A DNA stretch of 64,000 nucleotides from Bdellovibrio bacteriovorus str. Tiberius (GCF_000317895.1 NC_019567.1:2790001-2854000); one strand, 5' to 3'; numbered from the stretch's first letter, positions 16,233 to 25,340 are shown. Notes: generated by a model from the sequence alone, not told the origin. A program made the numbers and translations.

Positions 16233-16651
16233 CCCGGTTGAACGGCGGGTTCTATCGGCGCTTCTTCGGCGGTGGGTTCATACTGGCTGATCAGATCATT
16301 TTCATATTTTGCGCAGTCTTTTTTCTTGAAGCTCTTTTCAGCCGGAATGGATTCAAGCACTGACACCATCAAATCCATGTGCGCTTCATCCTGCGCCCCT
16401 TGCGGCACGCTATTGTCACGCAATGAACGGATCTGACCCACGATTCTATTCATGGCCCGATAGCGTTCTTTGTTGTTCTTGGCTTTGCCGACTTCTTTTT
16501 CCAGCATTTCGGTGTAGGATTCCACCTGCTGGCGCACGCTGCGATTGCTGCGAATAGCGACTTCTCCGGCTCCCAGCCCTTCAGGTGGGATAATGGCATG
16601 AACGTCCAGACTGCAGACCAATACTGCTGACAAGACCCAGATCGTTTTCAT
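16202..16651 (-). CDS. Small secreted protein, paralogous to its upstream neighbour
   Basis: About 149 residues with a signal peptide (MKTIWVLSAVLVCSLDVHA) and a charged helical mature region, with two cysteines in the second half. The C-terminal pattern MDLMVSVLESIPAEKSFKKKDCAKYENDL...LESLCR parallels MSLFMDSLAFLPEKKDFQASKCKDYKKEV...VDLICK of the next gene upstream, so the two are probably paralogues. The ATG at 16651 is chosen because GGAGG lies five bases before it; the longer frame starts at a GTG two codons upstream. Function unknown. Confidence 0.7.
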   Translation of the reverse strand: MKTIWVLSAVLVCSLDVHAIIPPEGLGAGEVAIRSNRSVRQQVESYTEMLEKEVGKAKNNKERYRAMNRIVGQIRSLRDNSVPQGAQDEAHMDLMVSVLESIPAEKSFKKKDCAKYENDLISQYEPTAEEAPIEPAVQPGWKVLESLCR

Positions 16652-16744
16652 GCTCACCTCCAGCCCCTTTTATCTTACGATTCGAGATGTTTTTCAATCT
16701 CTAGCAGGGCTGAAGGCACCATATTAAGTGATTATTTAATCTGC

Positions 16745-17161
16745 TTACTTACAGATCAGGTCCACGACATTGAAAGCCTTATCAACAAAGGGCTCTTTTT
16801 GATCCTTTGCATAGGATTTCATCATGTCATTCACTTCCTTTTTATAGTCCTTGCATTTGGACGCCTGGAAGTCTTTTTTCTCTGGCAGGAATGCCAATGA
16901 ATCCATGAACAGACTCATATTGATTTCTTTTTCTTCACCCTGACGTGGGTTCTTGGATCTCAGTTCACCCATCTCACGGTAGTTCTTCAGGAACACATCG
17001 TAACGCTTGGTCACGTCCTTTTCCTTCTTCAACTCCCCTTCAAGCTTGGTGATCTTTTTATTGAATTCAGCAAAAACGTCCACTTTGGCCGCTTGCGCCG
17101 CACTCACAGAAAGACCCAACAGTACCGTGACTACAGTTCCAAGAATTTGTTTTCTGTGCAT
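16745..17161 (-). CDS. Small secreted helical protein
   Basis: A 138-residue protein with a signal peptide ending in SAAQA and a Lys/Glu-rich helical mature region (about 27-90). Two conserved-looking cysteines lie near 103 and 137. It resembles the downstream protein at 16202-16651, mainly in the C-terminal half. The ATG follows an AGGAG ribosome binding site by seven bases. It overlaps the end of the transglycosylase-like gene by 31 bases, so the two may be translationally linked. Not assigned to a family. Confidence 0.7.
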   Translation of the reverse strand: MHRKQILGTVVTVLLGLSVSAAQAAKVDVFAEFNKKITKLEGELKKEKDVTKRYDVFLKNYREMGELRSKNPRQGEEKEINMSLFMDSLAFLPEKKDFQASKCKDYKKEVNDMMKSYAKDQKEPFVDKAFNVVDLICK

Positions 17162-18564
17162 GTGCCTGCTCCTAGTGCTTTGTCCAATACGCGCGCCTGT
17201 GCTTTTACTGCCGGGATATAAAGAGAATCTTTATATGCAAACAGGTATTCCGCCAACGTCAAAGGTGTTTTTTTGCCAATCGCTTTGGCACGGGCTTCCC
17301 CGGCTTTGGCTTTCAACTGCGCTCCTGTCGGCCAGTAGTTCATGTCGAAATCAGCCTTTGTGATCGGATACTTTTTCAAGGTCGTGATACGGTACTTCAG
17401 CCACTCACGATAGAAAACCGGCGGACGACCTGGGCCCGAATTGTATGCCATCACAAAGATCATCTCTTTGATGGATTCTTTGTCGAAGCCGTCAATTCCA
17501 GCGTCTTTCATCAACTGCTCTACACCTTTGAAATCCGGATTCTTGGCATCCGTGGAACGATTCCACGCGCCGTTAGAATTTCTTTTGGTCGCGTGATAGA
17601 AGATACCATAGTAAACCATACTTCTTAGAGGATTCGGCGGAGTTGAAATCGCATGGCAGCGCTGAGAGTCCTCGGACAGGATTTCTTCAGCTTTGGCCGG
17701 AACTGCGCCTGGAATACTGCGCAGTCTTTGGCAGGATGCTTTGGTGCTGTTGTTGATACGGCCTTTGAAGTTTTCAAAGTTCTGAGCCACATCCGCCAGC
17801 GCCTGATCAGTGAACTGACCAATACCACCGTCATTCACCAGACCAAAGGCATTCACATGCAGACCGCTTTCGTTGGAAAGTTTTGGCGCAATGAACTTCG
17901 CCGGAACTTCCAGACAGTCCGCCACATCAATCAAAGAGTTATAAACCAGATTCACATAGTTTTCAGTCACGCAGGCCTTGTGGCCGTAACGCTCTGGAGT
18001 CCCCGTGTCCTGGTCACACTTGGCGAACAACCATGGATCTTTTTTATAGTCTTTCACGTCTTTGACTTCACGCTGATTTGTCGGCGGAGCCGTGCGGTTG
18101 AACTCAATGTCCGCCTCACGCTTTTCTTCCGGCGTCAGTGCACGGTCTTTCCAGAAACGCTTCATGATATAAAGAGCACATTTGCGTGGCAGAATATCCG
18201 CGGTCTTGGAATAGTCACGCCCACCGGCGAACAACCCTTTCGGGTCCGCTTTTTTGAAAGCTTCAAACTGCTTCTGCAGATAGTTGCGTTCAGGCCCGCA
18301 GTTTTCCGGTTTTTCGAACGTGATCATGTTTTCCACATCACCAAAATTACAGGTGCAGGTCATGTCGTCTTTCGCCGCCGTAGTACCAATCCCCGTCAGG
18401 GATTTATTGACGGTCTGCAGTTTTTTAATCACCTGCTCTTCAGCGCTGGAGGCATAGTCTCCGGCACCTGCGGTTGGACGAGTGATTTCATACCAGCCAA
18501 ACGCGGTGAATGAAGCCAGGCAACAGAATGTGTAAAACCAAAAGGATGTCCTTGAACGTTGCAC
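17131..18564 (-). CDS. Lytic transglycosylase-like secreted protein
   Basis: About 477 residues with an N-terminal hydrophobic segment (signal or anchor). The centre contains NESGLHVNAFGLVNDGGIGQF (Glu near 232-234), which matches the catalytic Glu-Ser and Asn-Ala-x-Gly...Gly-x-x-Gln pattern of SLT-type transglycosylases. A later MAYNSGPGRPPVFY fits the AYN(S/A)G motif of the same fold. About 220 residues precede the domain and include eight or so cysteines. It would cleave peptidoglycan between MurNAc and GlcNAc in the periplasm. The GTG at 18564 is preferred because AGGAG lies six bases upstream, whereas the ATG at 18570 directly abuts it. First gene of a minus-strand run leading to fibre 1. 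Confidence 0.75.
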   Translation of the reverse strand: MQRSRTSFWFYTFCCLASFTAFGWYEITRPTAGAGDYASSAEEQVIKKLQTVNKSLTGIGTTAAKDDMTCTCNFGDVENMITFEKPENCGPERNYLQKQFEAFKKADPKGLFAGGRDYSKTADILPRKCALYIMKRFWKDRALTPEEKREADIEFNRTAPPTNQREVKDVKDYKKDPWLFAKCDQDTGTPERYGHKACVTENYVNLVYNSLIDVADCLEVPAKFIAPKLSNESGLHVNAFGLVNDGGIGQFTDQALADVAQNFENFKGRINNSTKASCQRLRSIPGAVPAKAEEILSEDSQRCHAISTPPNPLRSMVYYGIFYHATKRNSNGAWNRSTDAKNPDFKGVEQLMKDAGIDGFDKESIKEMIFVMAYNSGPGRPPVFYREWLKYRITTLKKYPITKADFDMNYWPTGAQLKAKAGEARAKAIGKKTPLTLAEYLFAYKDSLYIPAVKAQARVLDKALGAGTCTENKFLEL

Positions 18565-18570
18565 GATCAT

Positions 18571-18665
18571 CTCCTCTTTCCATATTTATCAATGTCTTAT
18601 CTGTTTAAACGCCCGAAAACTGAACGCACTAAAGTCCAGTTCCTTTCCTCCGATAAGTAATATGC
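18571..18665. promoter_or_regulatory. Divergent promoter region between the two fibre clusters
   Basis: A 95-base region separates the minus-strand transglycosylase-to-fibre-1 run from the plus-strand lipoprotein-fibre-2 pair. Both units probably start here. No operator is recognisable. Confidence 0.45.
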
Positions 18666-18944
18666 ATGCTTAAACTGTCTTTAAGTCTTTTTAGCGCGTT
18701 GCTGATATTAGGGGGATGTTCTGACGTCACCCCGCAGGTCAGCTTTTTAAAAGGACAAACCCCCTCCCCGAGCACTGGTGGTCCCGCCGGAGGATCATTT
18801 ATAAAAACAGACCTGGCCAGCCATGCGATTTCGACTTCAGCAGGTGGCTATAAACTGGAGGCCACTGTTTCGAAAGAAGACAGAAGCACCCAGCTTGTCT
18901 CATCTCAAGGCTACCTTCTGATTCTTAATGAAGATGCCGACTAA
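18666..18944 (+). CDS. Small lipoprotein paired with fibre 2
   Basis: A 92-residue protein with a lipoprotein signal (LFSALLILGGC, lipidated Cys near 18) and a mature part of about 75 residues: a Ser/Gly/Pro-rich linker, then a short domain (HAISTSAGGYKLEATVSKED). This domain resembles the end of the lipoprotein beside fibre 1. It sits 53 bases upstream of the fibre 2 gene. Repeated pairing suggests a functional link with the fibre. The start has only a weak ribosome binding site. Confidence 0.72.
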   Translation: MLKLSLSLFSALLILGGCSDVTPQVSFLKGQTPSPSTGGPAGGSFIKTDLASHAISTSAGGYKLEATVSKEDRSTQLVSSQGYLLILNEDAD

Positions 18945-18997
18945 AATACGGTCAAAATCCTAAGGATTTGTCTAAATAACTCCGAATATATTCATGA

Positions 18998-20887
18998 ATG
19001 AAACCAAAGCACATTCGTTATCCTTTGTTGATAATCTCGCTTTTGTTTGCCTTTGCCGCAAAGGCGGATGGCTATCATGTGTCGGGGAAGATTCTTCGTC
19101 CCGACGGCACTCCCGTGGATACAAACGCAGTCAGTTTCAATCTTGAGGTCCTGTCCCCTGACGCCACCTGCGTGGTCTACCAGGAAACAATCAACAACGT
19201 CGACATGAGTGGCTCCAAAGGCCGCTTCAATCTGGTGCTGGGATCAGGAACAAAAGTTTACTCCAGCGGTGACATGTCTTTGGAAAAAGTAGTCTCTAAC
19301 AGTGCGTCCTTGACCTGTAAAGGTGGCGCCGCTTTCAATCCCGTTGCTACCGATGAAAGATCACTGCGTATATCTTTCTATGACGGCAGTGCGTGGCAAA
19401 GCTTTGCCGCCCAAAAGCTAAAGGCCGTTCCTTTCGCCACTGAGTCCCAAAATGCCCAATCAGCTAATAAGCTTGGTAACTACAACGCCACAAGCCTTTT
19501 GAGGGTGGATGGCGGCACGGCTCCGGCGATGACTCCGGCCCAGATGGCGGCTTTGTTGTCGGTGGTTACTGACTACAATCAGTTCTTGAAAGTTGAAGCC
19601 GACCCCACGGTTCAGGGCTTTGCCAAAAATGCCCTGCCAACATGTGCGGCTGGTTACACTTTGACTTCCAATGGCACAAGTCTGACGTGCGTTCAGGATC
19701 TGACCGGCACGAACTTTACTTTACCGACAGGCACCAACGGTCAGGTTCTTAAACACGATGGCGCTCAATGGAAAGCCAGTGCAATGGCGATCACGGATGT
19801 CAGCAATCTGAATGCCGAGCTGACCAACAAGCTGAGTAAAGCTGCTTTGCCAACCTGTACTGCAAGCGAAACCATGCACTACACTTCTGTGACGGACACC
19901 TGGGACTGCCTGGACATCACTGTGCCTTTGGCTGGTGACGTCATCGGAACTTCGACGGCAACTCAAGTCACCCGCCTGCGCGGAGTGAACGTATCTGCAA
20001 CAGCTCCCACCAGTGGTCAGGTGCTTCGTTACAATGGTACGGACTGGGTTCCGGCAACAGTCCCAACGGGAGCTGGCACAGTGACGTCGGTCGCTGCTGG
20101 CACAGGGCTTACTGGCGGTACGATCACTTCCACGGGTACTCTTTCATTGGCTAATACCAGCGTCACGGCAGGAAGCTATGGCAGCGCCACGCAGATTCCT
20201 TCTTTCACCGTAGATGCTCAAGGTCGCCTGACTGCCGCCGGCGGAACGACGGTGAACTTTATCAGCGGCGTGACCAGCGCCAATGCCTATATCACGGTTG
20301 CCAACGGCAGCACGGCCCCGATGATTACCGCCAATGTCGGCACCACCGCGAACACACTGGCCGCCGGAAATGATGCGCGCTTTACAGACTCGCGGGCCCC
20401 GGCAGGAACTGCTGGTGGAGACATCTCTGGAACTTATCCAAATCCGACAGTTGCAAAAATCCAGGGCAAAGCCGTGAACGTGACAGCGGGCTATTTCGAT
20501 GGTGGGGCTTTGGTTTACGACTCGGCCCTTGCTGCCTGGAAAACAGTGGCACCATGTGAAGCTGGATGGACATTGATCAACAAGGGCGATCCGTTCTGTG
20601 CACAAAAGCTGTCGAGCACAGGAACGAACTTCGCGGCTTCGATGACTCAGTGTTTGAATGCAGGTGGGAACCTTTGCGACCTTCAACAGGCCGTGGGGCT
20701 GTGCCAGTCAGACTTCATCGCAACAGACACAAGCTTATGGATCGGTCAGCTGGCCGACAACTCCAGCGCGCACGTCATTCTATGCACGGCCGCAAGCAAC
20801 TCATGGGCGGCTGGAACATTCAGCTTCGGCGTCACGGTGGATGGTTCCAACCCCATCCTTCCCTACTGCTGCAAAAACCGTCGCTAA
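18998..20887 (+). CDS. Mosaic tail-fibre-like surface protein (fibre 2)
   Basis: A 629-residue protein with a signal peptide ([18 protein letters not shown]). Its N-terminal domain ([20 protein letters not shown]...[16 protein letters not shown]) is shared with fibre 1. The shaft has SDPTVQ/[23 protein letters not shown] units, [15 protein letters not shown]-like repeats and a phage-tail-like [20 protein letters not shown] segment. The C-terminal tip (about 520-629) has eight or more cysteines, including [19 protein letters not shown], and a SLWIGQL motif. This recalls lectin-like folds and differs from the fibre 1 tip. A surface or predation role is inferred from Bdellovibrio mosaic adhesive trimer proteins; the ligand is unknown. 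Confidence 0.78.
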   Translation: MKPKHIRYPLLIISLLFAFAAKADGYHVSGKILRPDGTPVDTNAVSFNLEVLSPDATCVVYQETINNVDMSGSKGRFNLVLGSGTKVYSSGDMSLEKVVSNSASLTCKGGAAFNPVATDERSLRISFYDGSAWQSFAAQKLKAVPFATESQNAQSANKLGNYNATSLLRVDGGTAPAMTPAQMAALLSVVTDYNQFLKVEADPTVQGFAKNALPTCAAGYTLTSNGTSLTCVQDLTGTNFTLPTGTNGQVLKHDGAQWKASAMAITDVSNLNAELTNKLSKAALPTCTASETMHYTSVTDTWDCLDITVPLAGDVIGTSTATQVTRLRGVNVSATAPTSGQVLRYNGTDWVPATVPTGAGTVTSVAAGTGLTGGTITSTGTLSLANTSVTAGSYGSATQIPSFTVDAQGRLTAAGGTTVNFISGVTSANAYITVANGSTAPMITANVGTTANTLAAGNDARFTDSRAPAGTAGGDISGTYPNPTVAKIQGKAVNVTAGYFDGGALVYDSALAAWKTVAPCEAGWTLINKGDPFCAQKLSSTGTNFAASMTQCLNAGGNLCDLQQAVGLCQSDFIATDTSLWIGQLADNSSAHVILCTAASNSWAAGTFSFGVTVDGSNPILPYCCKNRR

Positions 20888-20893
20888 TTTAAA

Positions 20894-21457
20894 TTAAAAA
20901 CTGTATGTTACCGCCAACAGAGTGTTGGCGCCGCCCAGGAAATAGAATACCGAACGCACGTCGCTGTTTTCTTCCTGAGTCGCACTGTATATGTTAGCTG
21001 CTGCGAGCAAGGCATGGGTGGCCACCCGGATCCATTTGCGCTTTTCTTTTTCTTCACGTTCTTTCAGCAAAAACCGCTGTAAAACCTCATTCTTTTCAGC
21101 CAACGACAAAGAAGATCCGTCAATCGCGTAAAAGAACGAATCCATTTCATTGCCGGTATAGTAATAAGTCGCGCCCAAACCTATGGCCGCCAGTCCGACG
21201 TTTGAGGTGATGGCAAAAATAGTACGGCTGAAAATTTCTTCCGACTGCTGATAGCCGAGCGTCCCACCGATAGCAGCCACTGCGCCTGAAATCATATAGG
21301 CCACCCCCGCCTGTTCATCTTGCTGCTGCTGCTTGTGAACAAAGGCGCGGAATTCATTCCAATTGGATGGTCCGGAATAGTCCACATCGCGGCGATCGCC
21401 AGCGAAGGATTTCCCCGTTAAAAGCACAATGAAAAGCACGAAAATCAAAAATCTCAC
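20894..21457 (-). CDS. Secreted/membrane protein of unknown function
   Basis: A 187-residue protein with a signal-like N-terminus (FLIFVLFIVLLTGKSFA). It has hydrophobic Gly/Ala-rich segments near 53-70 and 83-103, a Lys/Glu/Arg-rich helix near 130-145 and a hydrophobic C-terminus ending in TYSF. It is last in a three-gene minus-strand run and overlaps the preceding gene by 4 bases. Its stop is only 6 bases from the stop of fibre 2, with no terminator visible between them, so the two transcripts may overlap. No family recognised. Confidence 0.65.
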   Translation of the reverse strand: MRFLIFVLFIVLLTGKSFAGDRRDVDYSGPSNWNEFRAFVHKQQQQDEQAGVAYMISGAVAAIGGTLGYQQSEEIFSRTIFAITSNVGLAAIGLGATYYYTGNEMDSFFYAIDGSSLSLAEKNEVLQRFLLKEREEKEKRKWIRVATHALLAAANIYSATQEENSDVRSVFYFLGGANTLLAVTYSF

Positions 21458-22473
21458 AAGCTCACCCCGAACTGGACAAACACGGCCTTATTCGTGCGTT
21501 CGCTCCAATAGGACAGCCCGGTGGAAAAATTTTTGTATGTCGCCAGAAATGCTGCCGCCTGATCGTACTGGGAAGCACTCAGCACCCCTTGCAAGACCCC
21601 CAATTGATAAGTCACCGCCCCCCGAACTGCGTCCTGGAAGTTTTCAGTCTCATTGTGAACCTGGAACTGCACGCCGACTTCCAAAAGTCCCAGGGGAACA
21701 GCGGGCTTTACCGAAGCCCCCAGCAAACCTTGTGGACGGATGGGATACTGCTCGGACTTTTTGTCGCTGACGCCCCACTGGGAAAGCATCGCCGAAATCT
21801 GCGGCTCCCACAGGGCGTCTTCCCAGGCATATAAAAGCCCGGGCTCGATATACAAGATGTCCTGATTATGAATCTCAAAAAGTTCGTCCCGTTCCCCGGC
21901 AACGGCTTCAACCACCGAAAAATAGTTTCCAACGTACTTCACATGCGTGTAACGAAGCTGCAGGCCCGCATAGAAGTTCCCCGAGGTGAAACTGGCAAGC
22001 TGCGCTTTGATGCTTTGTTCTTCGGAAGCAATCATGTCCACCATAGGCAGCGACGAGTTTTCAAACTGAGAGACATACACCAGTCGGTACGGCTCAACGG
22101 AAATGCCCCAGGTCGGACGCTGAAAGGAAGCTTCGACAGAGACTTCTCCGTCGACTGCTTCACGGCGGGAAAACATTTTTGCCACTGACGCTTCATCGCT
22201 GGTTCCGTTTAACAAAGCCTCGGCTTCGCGCAGGTATTCCATGTTGCTGCCCAAAAGCAGATCGGTATCAAAGCGCGGGGATTTTTCCTTCGCGACATAA
22301 GCCGGATTGCACGGAAGTCCCCGGCGCAAACTGTCCATCGAATAGCAGGCACTGCCCAGTGAGCGTGCCAGGAAACGGCTGCCTCCATCACGAATGGTTG
22401 GGGAATACGTGGCCGCTTGGGTAAATACGCAAGCGAATGTCAGAAGGATCGCCGAAAGAGTTCTTAGAAGCAT
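21454..22473 (-). CDS. Outer-membrane beta-barrel-like protein
   Basis: A 339-residue protein with a signal peptide (LLRTLSAILLTFACVFTQA). The mature part has many amphipathic strand-like segments, such as WGISVEPYRLVYVSQF, FYAGLQLRYTHVKYVGNYF, ILYIEPGLLYAWEDAL and LLEVGVQFQVHNE, and ends KAVFVQFGVSL. Two cysteines lie near residues 43 and 55. This suggests a barrel, but no named family is recognisable. It overlaps the genes on both sides by 4 and 10 bases, so it is part of one operon with a TPR-like lipoprotein upstream. Confidence 0.65.
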   Translation of the reverse strand: MLLRTLSAILLTFACVFTQAATYSPTIRDGGSRFLARSLGSACYSMDSLRRGLPCNPAYVAKEKSPRFDTDLLLGSNMEYLREAEALLNGTSDEASVAKMFSRREAVDGEVSVEASFQRPTWGISVEPYRLVYVSQFENSSLPMVDMIASEEQSIKAQLASFTSGNFYAGLQLRYTHVKYVGNYFSVVEAVAGERDELFEIHNQDILYIEPGLLYAWEDALWEPQISAMLSQWGVSDKKSEQYPIRPQGLLGASVKPAVPLGLLEVGVQFQVHNETENFQDAVRGAVTYQLGVLQGVLSASQYDQAAAFLATYKNFSTGLSYWSERTNKAVFVQFGVSL

Positions 22474-23198
22474 ATTTTTTCCTGGGGCCAGGGAATGGCC
22501 TCGGCTTCTTTTTTGAACCGCTGCAGATCTTCGGTGTAGCGGATGAATTCAGCTTTTTTCCCGGGGAACGCGGATGTCAGATCCTCACTGATCACGATCA
22601 GATGATCCAGCAATTGCAAAGCCCATTCAAAGTAAGGCTGCACCAGATCCGAACAAATCTTCTGACTGCGCACCACCTGCCAGTTCAGAAGACCCTCATT
22701 GACGACGGACTTTAAAAGCACCACCCGCAAAGTCGCGGCATAAAGGCGGGCCCCGGCTTCCGGTTGCTGGGCCAGCACTTGCAAGGCGCGAGTTAAGTCT
22801 TCACGGCCCTCATACTTCACTTCCGGGATTTTCTCCCACTGAGCGGCATAGCGGCCCAGGGACTGCATCAGCTCTTGAGTCTTTTGGTCCAAGCGAACCG
22901 CACTTAGCGACACGGTCTGAGGCTTCAGATTACGGACCGCCATGAAAGAATAGATCTTTTCGATGCGCACCCCGGCCCGACCAGCATAGGCGGACGCCAG
23001 CGCCAGTCTCACGTGCAGGTGGGGGTCCTGCTGTTCTAGTTTGGTGAGGTATTCAATCGCCTCGTTCCAGAGCCCCTGATCGATCAAATGATGGCCCTTG
23101 GAAAGACGGCTTTCCCGAGTGACAGGCTCCTCTTTTGACTGACAAGCCAAAAGGGAGAAAATGACCACAAATAGGGTGAGTTGGATGAATGTTCGCAT
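22464..23198 (-). CDS. Lipoprotein with TPR-like helical repeats
   Basis: A 244-residue protein with a lipoprotein signal (LFVVIFSLLAC, lipidated Cys19). Residues about 30-75 read as a tetratricopeptide-like unit (RLSKGHHLIDQGLWNEAIEYLTKLEQQDP, HVRLALASAYAGRAG), followed by more helices. It heads the three-gene minus-strand operon that converges on fibre 2. TPR lipoproteins commonly act as assembly scaffolds for outer-membrane or surface machines; that role here is inference. Confidence 0.7.
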   Translation of the reverse strand: MRTFIQLTLFVVIFSLLACQSKEEPVTRESRLSKGHHLIDQGLWNEAIEYLTKLEQQDPHLHVRLALASAYAGRAGVRIEKIYSFMAVRNLKPQTVSLSAVRLDQKTQELMQSLGRYAAQWEKIPEVKYEGREDLTRALQVLAQQPEAGARLYAATLRVVLLKSVVNEGLLNWQVVRSQKICSDLVQPYFEWALQLLDHLIVISEDLTSAFPGKKAEFIRYTEDLQRFKKEAEAIPWPQEKICF

Positions 23199-23327
23199 AG
23201 ATAACGCGGCATACTAGCGAGCCGCGGTATAAAATTCGAGATGACACACGACGCACTATAATAATTCCATTGATCCTTACCTGCCAGCAATATACCCCTG
23301 CCCCGGTGTAACACTCGAGGGGGTAAA

Positions 23328-24635
23328 ATGCTTCGTAGTCTCTTAGTTTCTGTAATGTTGTTGATGGGAACCGCAGCCAACGCGGCTGTTTGGAATGAAG
23401 TCAACGAATGGTCCCAAGCTTATGAAGACCGTTATGCGGAATGGGTTCGTGCTGAATGGCGCACGGATTTCTTTTCTCGCAAGGCTTTGCGCAACGGCCA
23501 AACCAATCCATATTATGGCCTGCGTGTAGACTGTGCTGACACTGTTTATTCCATGCGTATTATCTTCGCCTATGAAAACCGCCTGCCCTTCGTGGCTCAG
23601 GATCCTACGGCGGCTGGTAAAACCATCTCTAACAAAATGAGCCGTTGGGATGGCCAAAGCGAAAATCAGCGCGTGCGCAACTTCCTTTGGTATATCTATG
23701 GTGTGATGTCCACGCGTTCTCTTCCGAACGACACTTATCCGGTGGCAATCAACCGTAACACGATCCGCTCTGGCGGCTTGATGGCGACCAGCAAAAAAAA
23801 CCACCACTCCTGGACGATCAAAGAAATCCTGCCGATCGGTGTTCCGTATCTGGTTTACAACTCTGTTGTTGGCGCGAATTCTGGTTTCGGCCTGCAAGAA
23901 CGTCAGTCCTGGCCAAATCCGGACTGGGTGTTTGAGGGCGATTACTCTGTGAACAGCGGCGCGGGCTTCCGTTACTGGAGACCGGCTTCTGCGTTGAATA
24001 AACCAGTATGGCAGTCCCCAGGCTACAGCGATGAACAGTTCAAGATTCCTTTGAACAAATGGGTTCGCCACGTGCAAAGCCGTCTGGCTCTGCGCCAGGA
24101 AACCGATGACCAGTTGGTCGCTCGTCTGATCAAAACCACTTGTTCTGGTTTCGCGGACCGTGTGACTTCCATCAATGAAGGTCTGGACTATTTGAAGCGC
24201 AACAACAAGTGCATGGACTATGCAACTTATGACACGTACTCCACGCCAAACCGTGACCGTCGTATCTTTGACGATTTCATGTCTTTGCGTCGCGCTTACA
24301 AAGAAATCCTGCAAATCAACGGTGGTAATCAGTTGAGCTCTTCCACAAAAGCTCAATTGGACAAAATCTTCCCGGCGATTTCTTTGTCTGCGGCTCAGGA
24401 AACTTCCCGTATGGCAGCTCAGGCAGTGACTTCGGCTTCCGTGTGCGTGGTGGATTACCTTCCAGGCCGCAAAATGGATCTGGCAGAGTTCAAACGCCGT
24501 TTGTTCCAGGGTCTGATTTCCAACAATCCACATGACGGTGGTGAGTACCGCTGGGGTGAGGCTCGTGGGCCTTCGCAGCGTGCAAGAACCTGCCAATCAT
24601 GGGACCATTGGGCTCCAGATTTAACTCAGGAATAA
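23328..24635 (+). CDS. Secreted protein with candidate Cys/His catalytic pair
   Basis: A 435-residue protein with a signal peptide ending ANAA (residue 20). The early part has YYGLRVDCADTVYSMRIIFA (Cys69 at the start of a helix) and, about 90 residues later, SKKNHHSWTIKEILPIGVPY (His159/160 at a strand). This Cys-helix then His-strand arrangement is the core layout of papain-like, NlpC/P60 and transglutaminase-like enzymes. The remaining 270 residues are helical and unassigned. The ribosome binding site is GAGGGGG before the ATG. The next gene follows after 9 bases. Enzyme activity is inference; no family was named with confidence. Confidence 0.6.
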   Translation: MLRSLLVSVMLLMGTAANAAVWNEVNEWSQAYEDRYAEWVRAEWRTDFFSRKALRNGQTNPYYGLRVDCADTVYSMRIIFAYENRLPFVAQDPTAAGKTISNKMSRWDGQSENQRVRNFLWYIYGVMSTRSLPNDTYPVAINRNTIRSGGLMATSKKNHHSWTIKEILPIGVPYLVYNSVVGANSGFGLQERQSWPNPDWVFEGDYSVNSGAGFRYWRPASALNKPVWQSPGYSDEQFKIPLNKWVRHVQSRLALRQETDDQLVARLIKTTCSGFADRVTSINEGLDYLKRNNKCMDYATYDTYSTPNRDRRIFDDFMSLRRAYKEILQINGGNQLSSSTKAQLDKIFPAISLSAAQETSRMAAQAVTSASVCVVDYLPGRKMDLAEFKRRLFQGLISNNPHDGGEYRWGEARGPSQRARTCQSWDHWAPDLTQE

Positions 24636-24644
24636 AAAGGAACT

Positions 24645-25340
24645 ATGAGATCGACTAAACTTAGCACATGGATCACTTGGGGCCTGGTGCTTTTTGCACT
24701 GGGCGTGGCAACGGACTATTACTTCCTGCATATCCTTTTCCATCAAAAGCAGCAGGAAGCTTTGCAAGTGGCGGAAGGTGAACAGGCCGCAGCGACGACG
24801 GAAACCCCGGCGACCACCGCAGGCGATGACAGCTTCCTGGGTGAAAAAGGCAATGCGCAAGTTCAGCACGATTCCGGTAAAGACACCTTCTTGCCGTCTT
24901 TGCAGACCTGTGCTCCGGAAGTGGCGGCTCAAGCGATCGCCACCCCGGAAGCTTTGATGGAATACCTGCAAAAAAGCGTCGGTATTGCCAAGGAGGAAAT
25001 CTCTCTTGAAAACTACCACCTGACTTTGCCGGACGGATCATTGCGCCGCGTGCACCTGATCACCGCTGACAACACCAATGCGAAAGACAAAGTGGAAATC
25101 CGCTTCTTCAAATTGGATGCTGAAGGTTACCCAGAGCGTCTGACCCTGAAAGGCGATGAGACTTTGGAGTCCCTGCTTGCTTTGGGTAAAGTCAGCAAAC
25201 ACGAAGTGAAGTCTGTCCTGGAACTAAAAGACAAGACCACCGTGAATCTGGAAAAGCATGACAACGTCGTGTTCGAATTCCAGTACAACAACCACGGTAA
25301 AATTCTGTCCTGCCGTTACAAAGAGTGCCTTTGCCAATAA
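24645..25340 (+). CDS. Membrane-anchored periplasmic protein of unknown function
   Basis: A 231-residue protein with one N-terminal membrane helix (about 9-30), an Ala/Thr/Glu-rich linker (38-65) and a soluble alpha/beta domain (about 85-231). The domain includes YHLTLPDGSLRRVHLITADN and KVEIRFFKLDAEGYPERL. The C-terminus is Cys-rich (SCRYKECLCQ). It follows the Cys/His protein by 9 bases with an AAAGGAA ribosome binding site, so the two are probably made together. Not recognised as a known family. Confidence 0.65.
   Translation: MRSTKLSTWITWGLVLFALGVATDYYFLHILFHQKQQEALQVAEGEQAAATTETPATTAGDDSFLGEKGNAQVQHDSGKDTFLPSLQTCAPEVAAQAIATPEALMEYLQKSVGIAKEEISLENYHLTLPDGSLRRVHLITADNTNAKDKVEIRFFKLDAEGYPERLTLKGDETLESLLALGKVSKHEVKSVLELKDKTTVNLEKHDNVVFEFQYNNHGKILSCRYKECLCQ

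Noticed and set aside
23291-23324. Possible hairpin over the GAGGGGG ribosome binding site of the 23328 gene
   Set aside because: Only five to six outer pairs form and the inner bases do not pair well, unlike the nadC, def and 25441 cases.
23343-24596. 417-codon minus-strand frame opposite the secreted Cys/His gene
   Set aside because: The plus-strand frame has a signal peptide and strong ribosome binding site; the antisense frame has neither.
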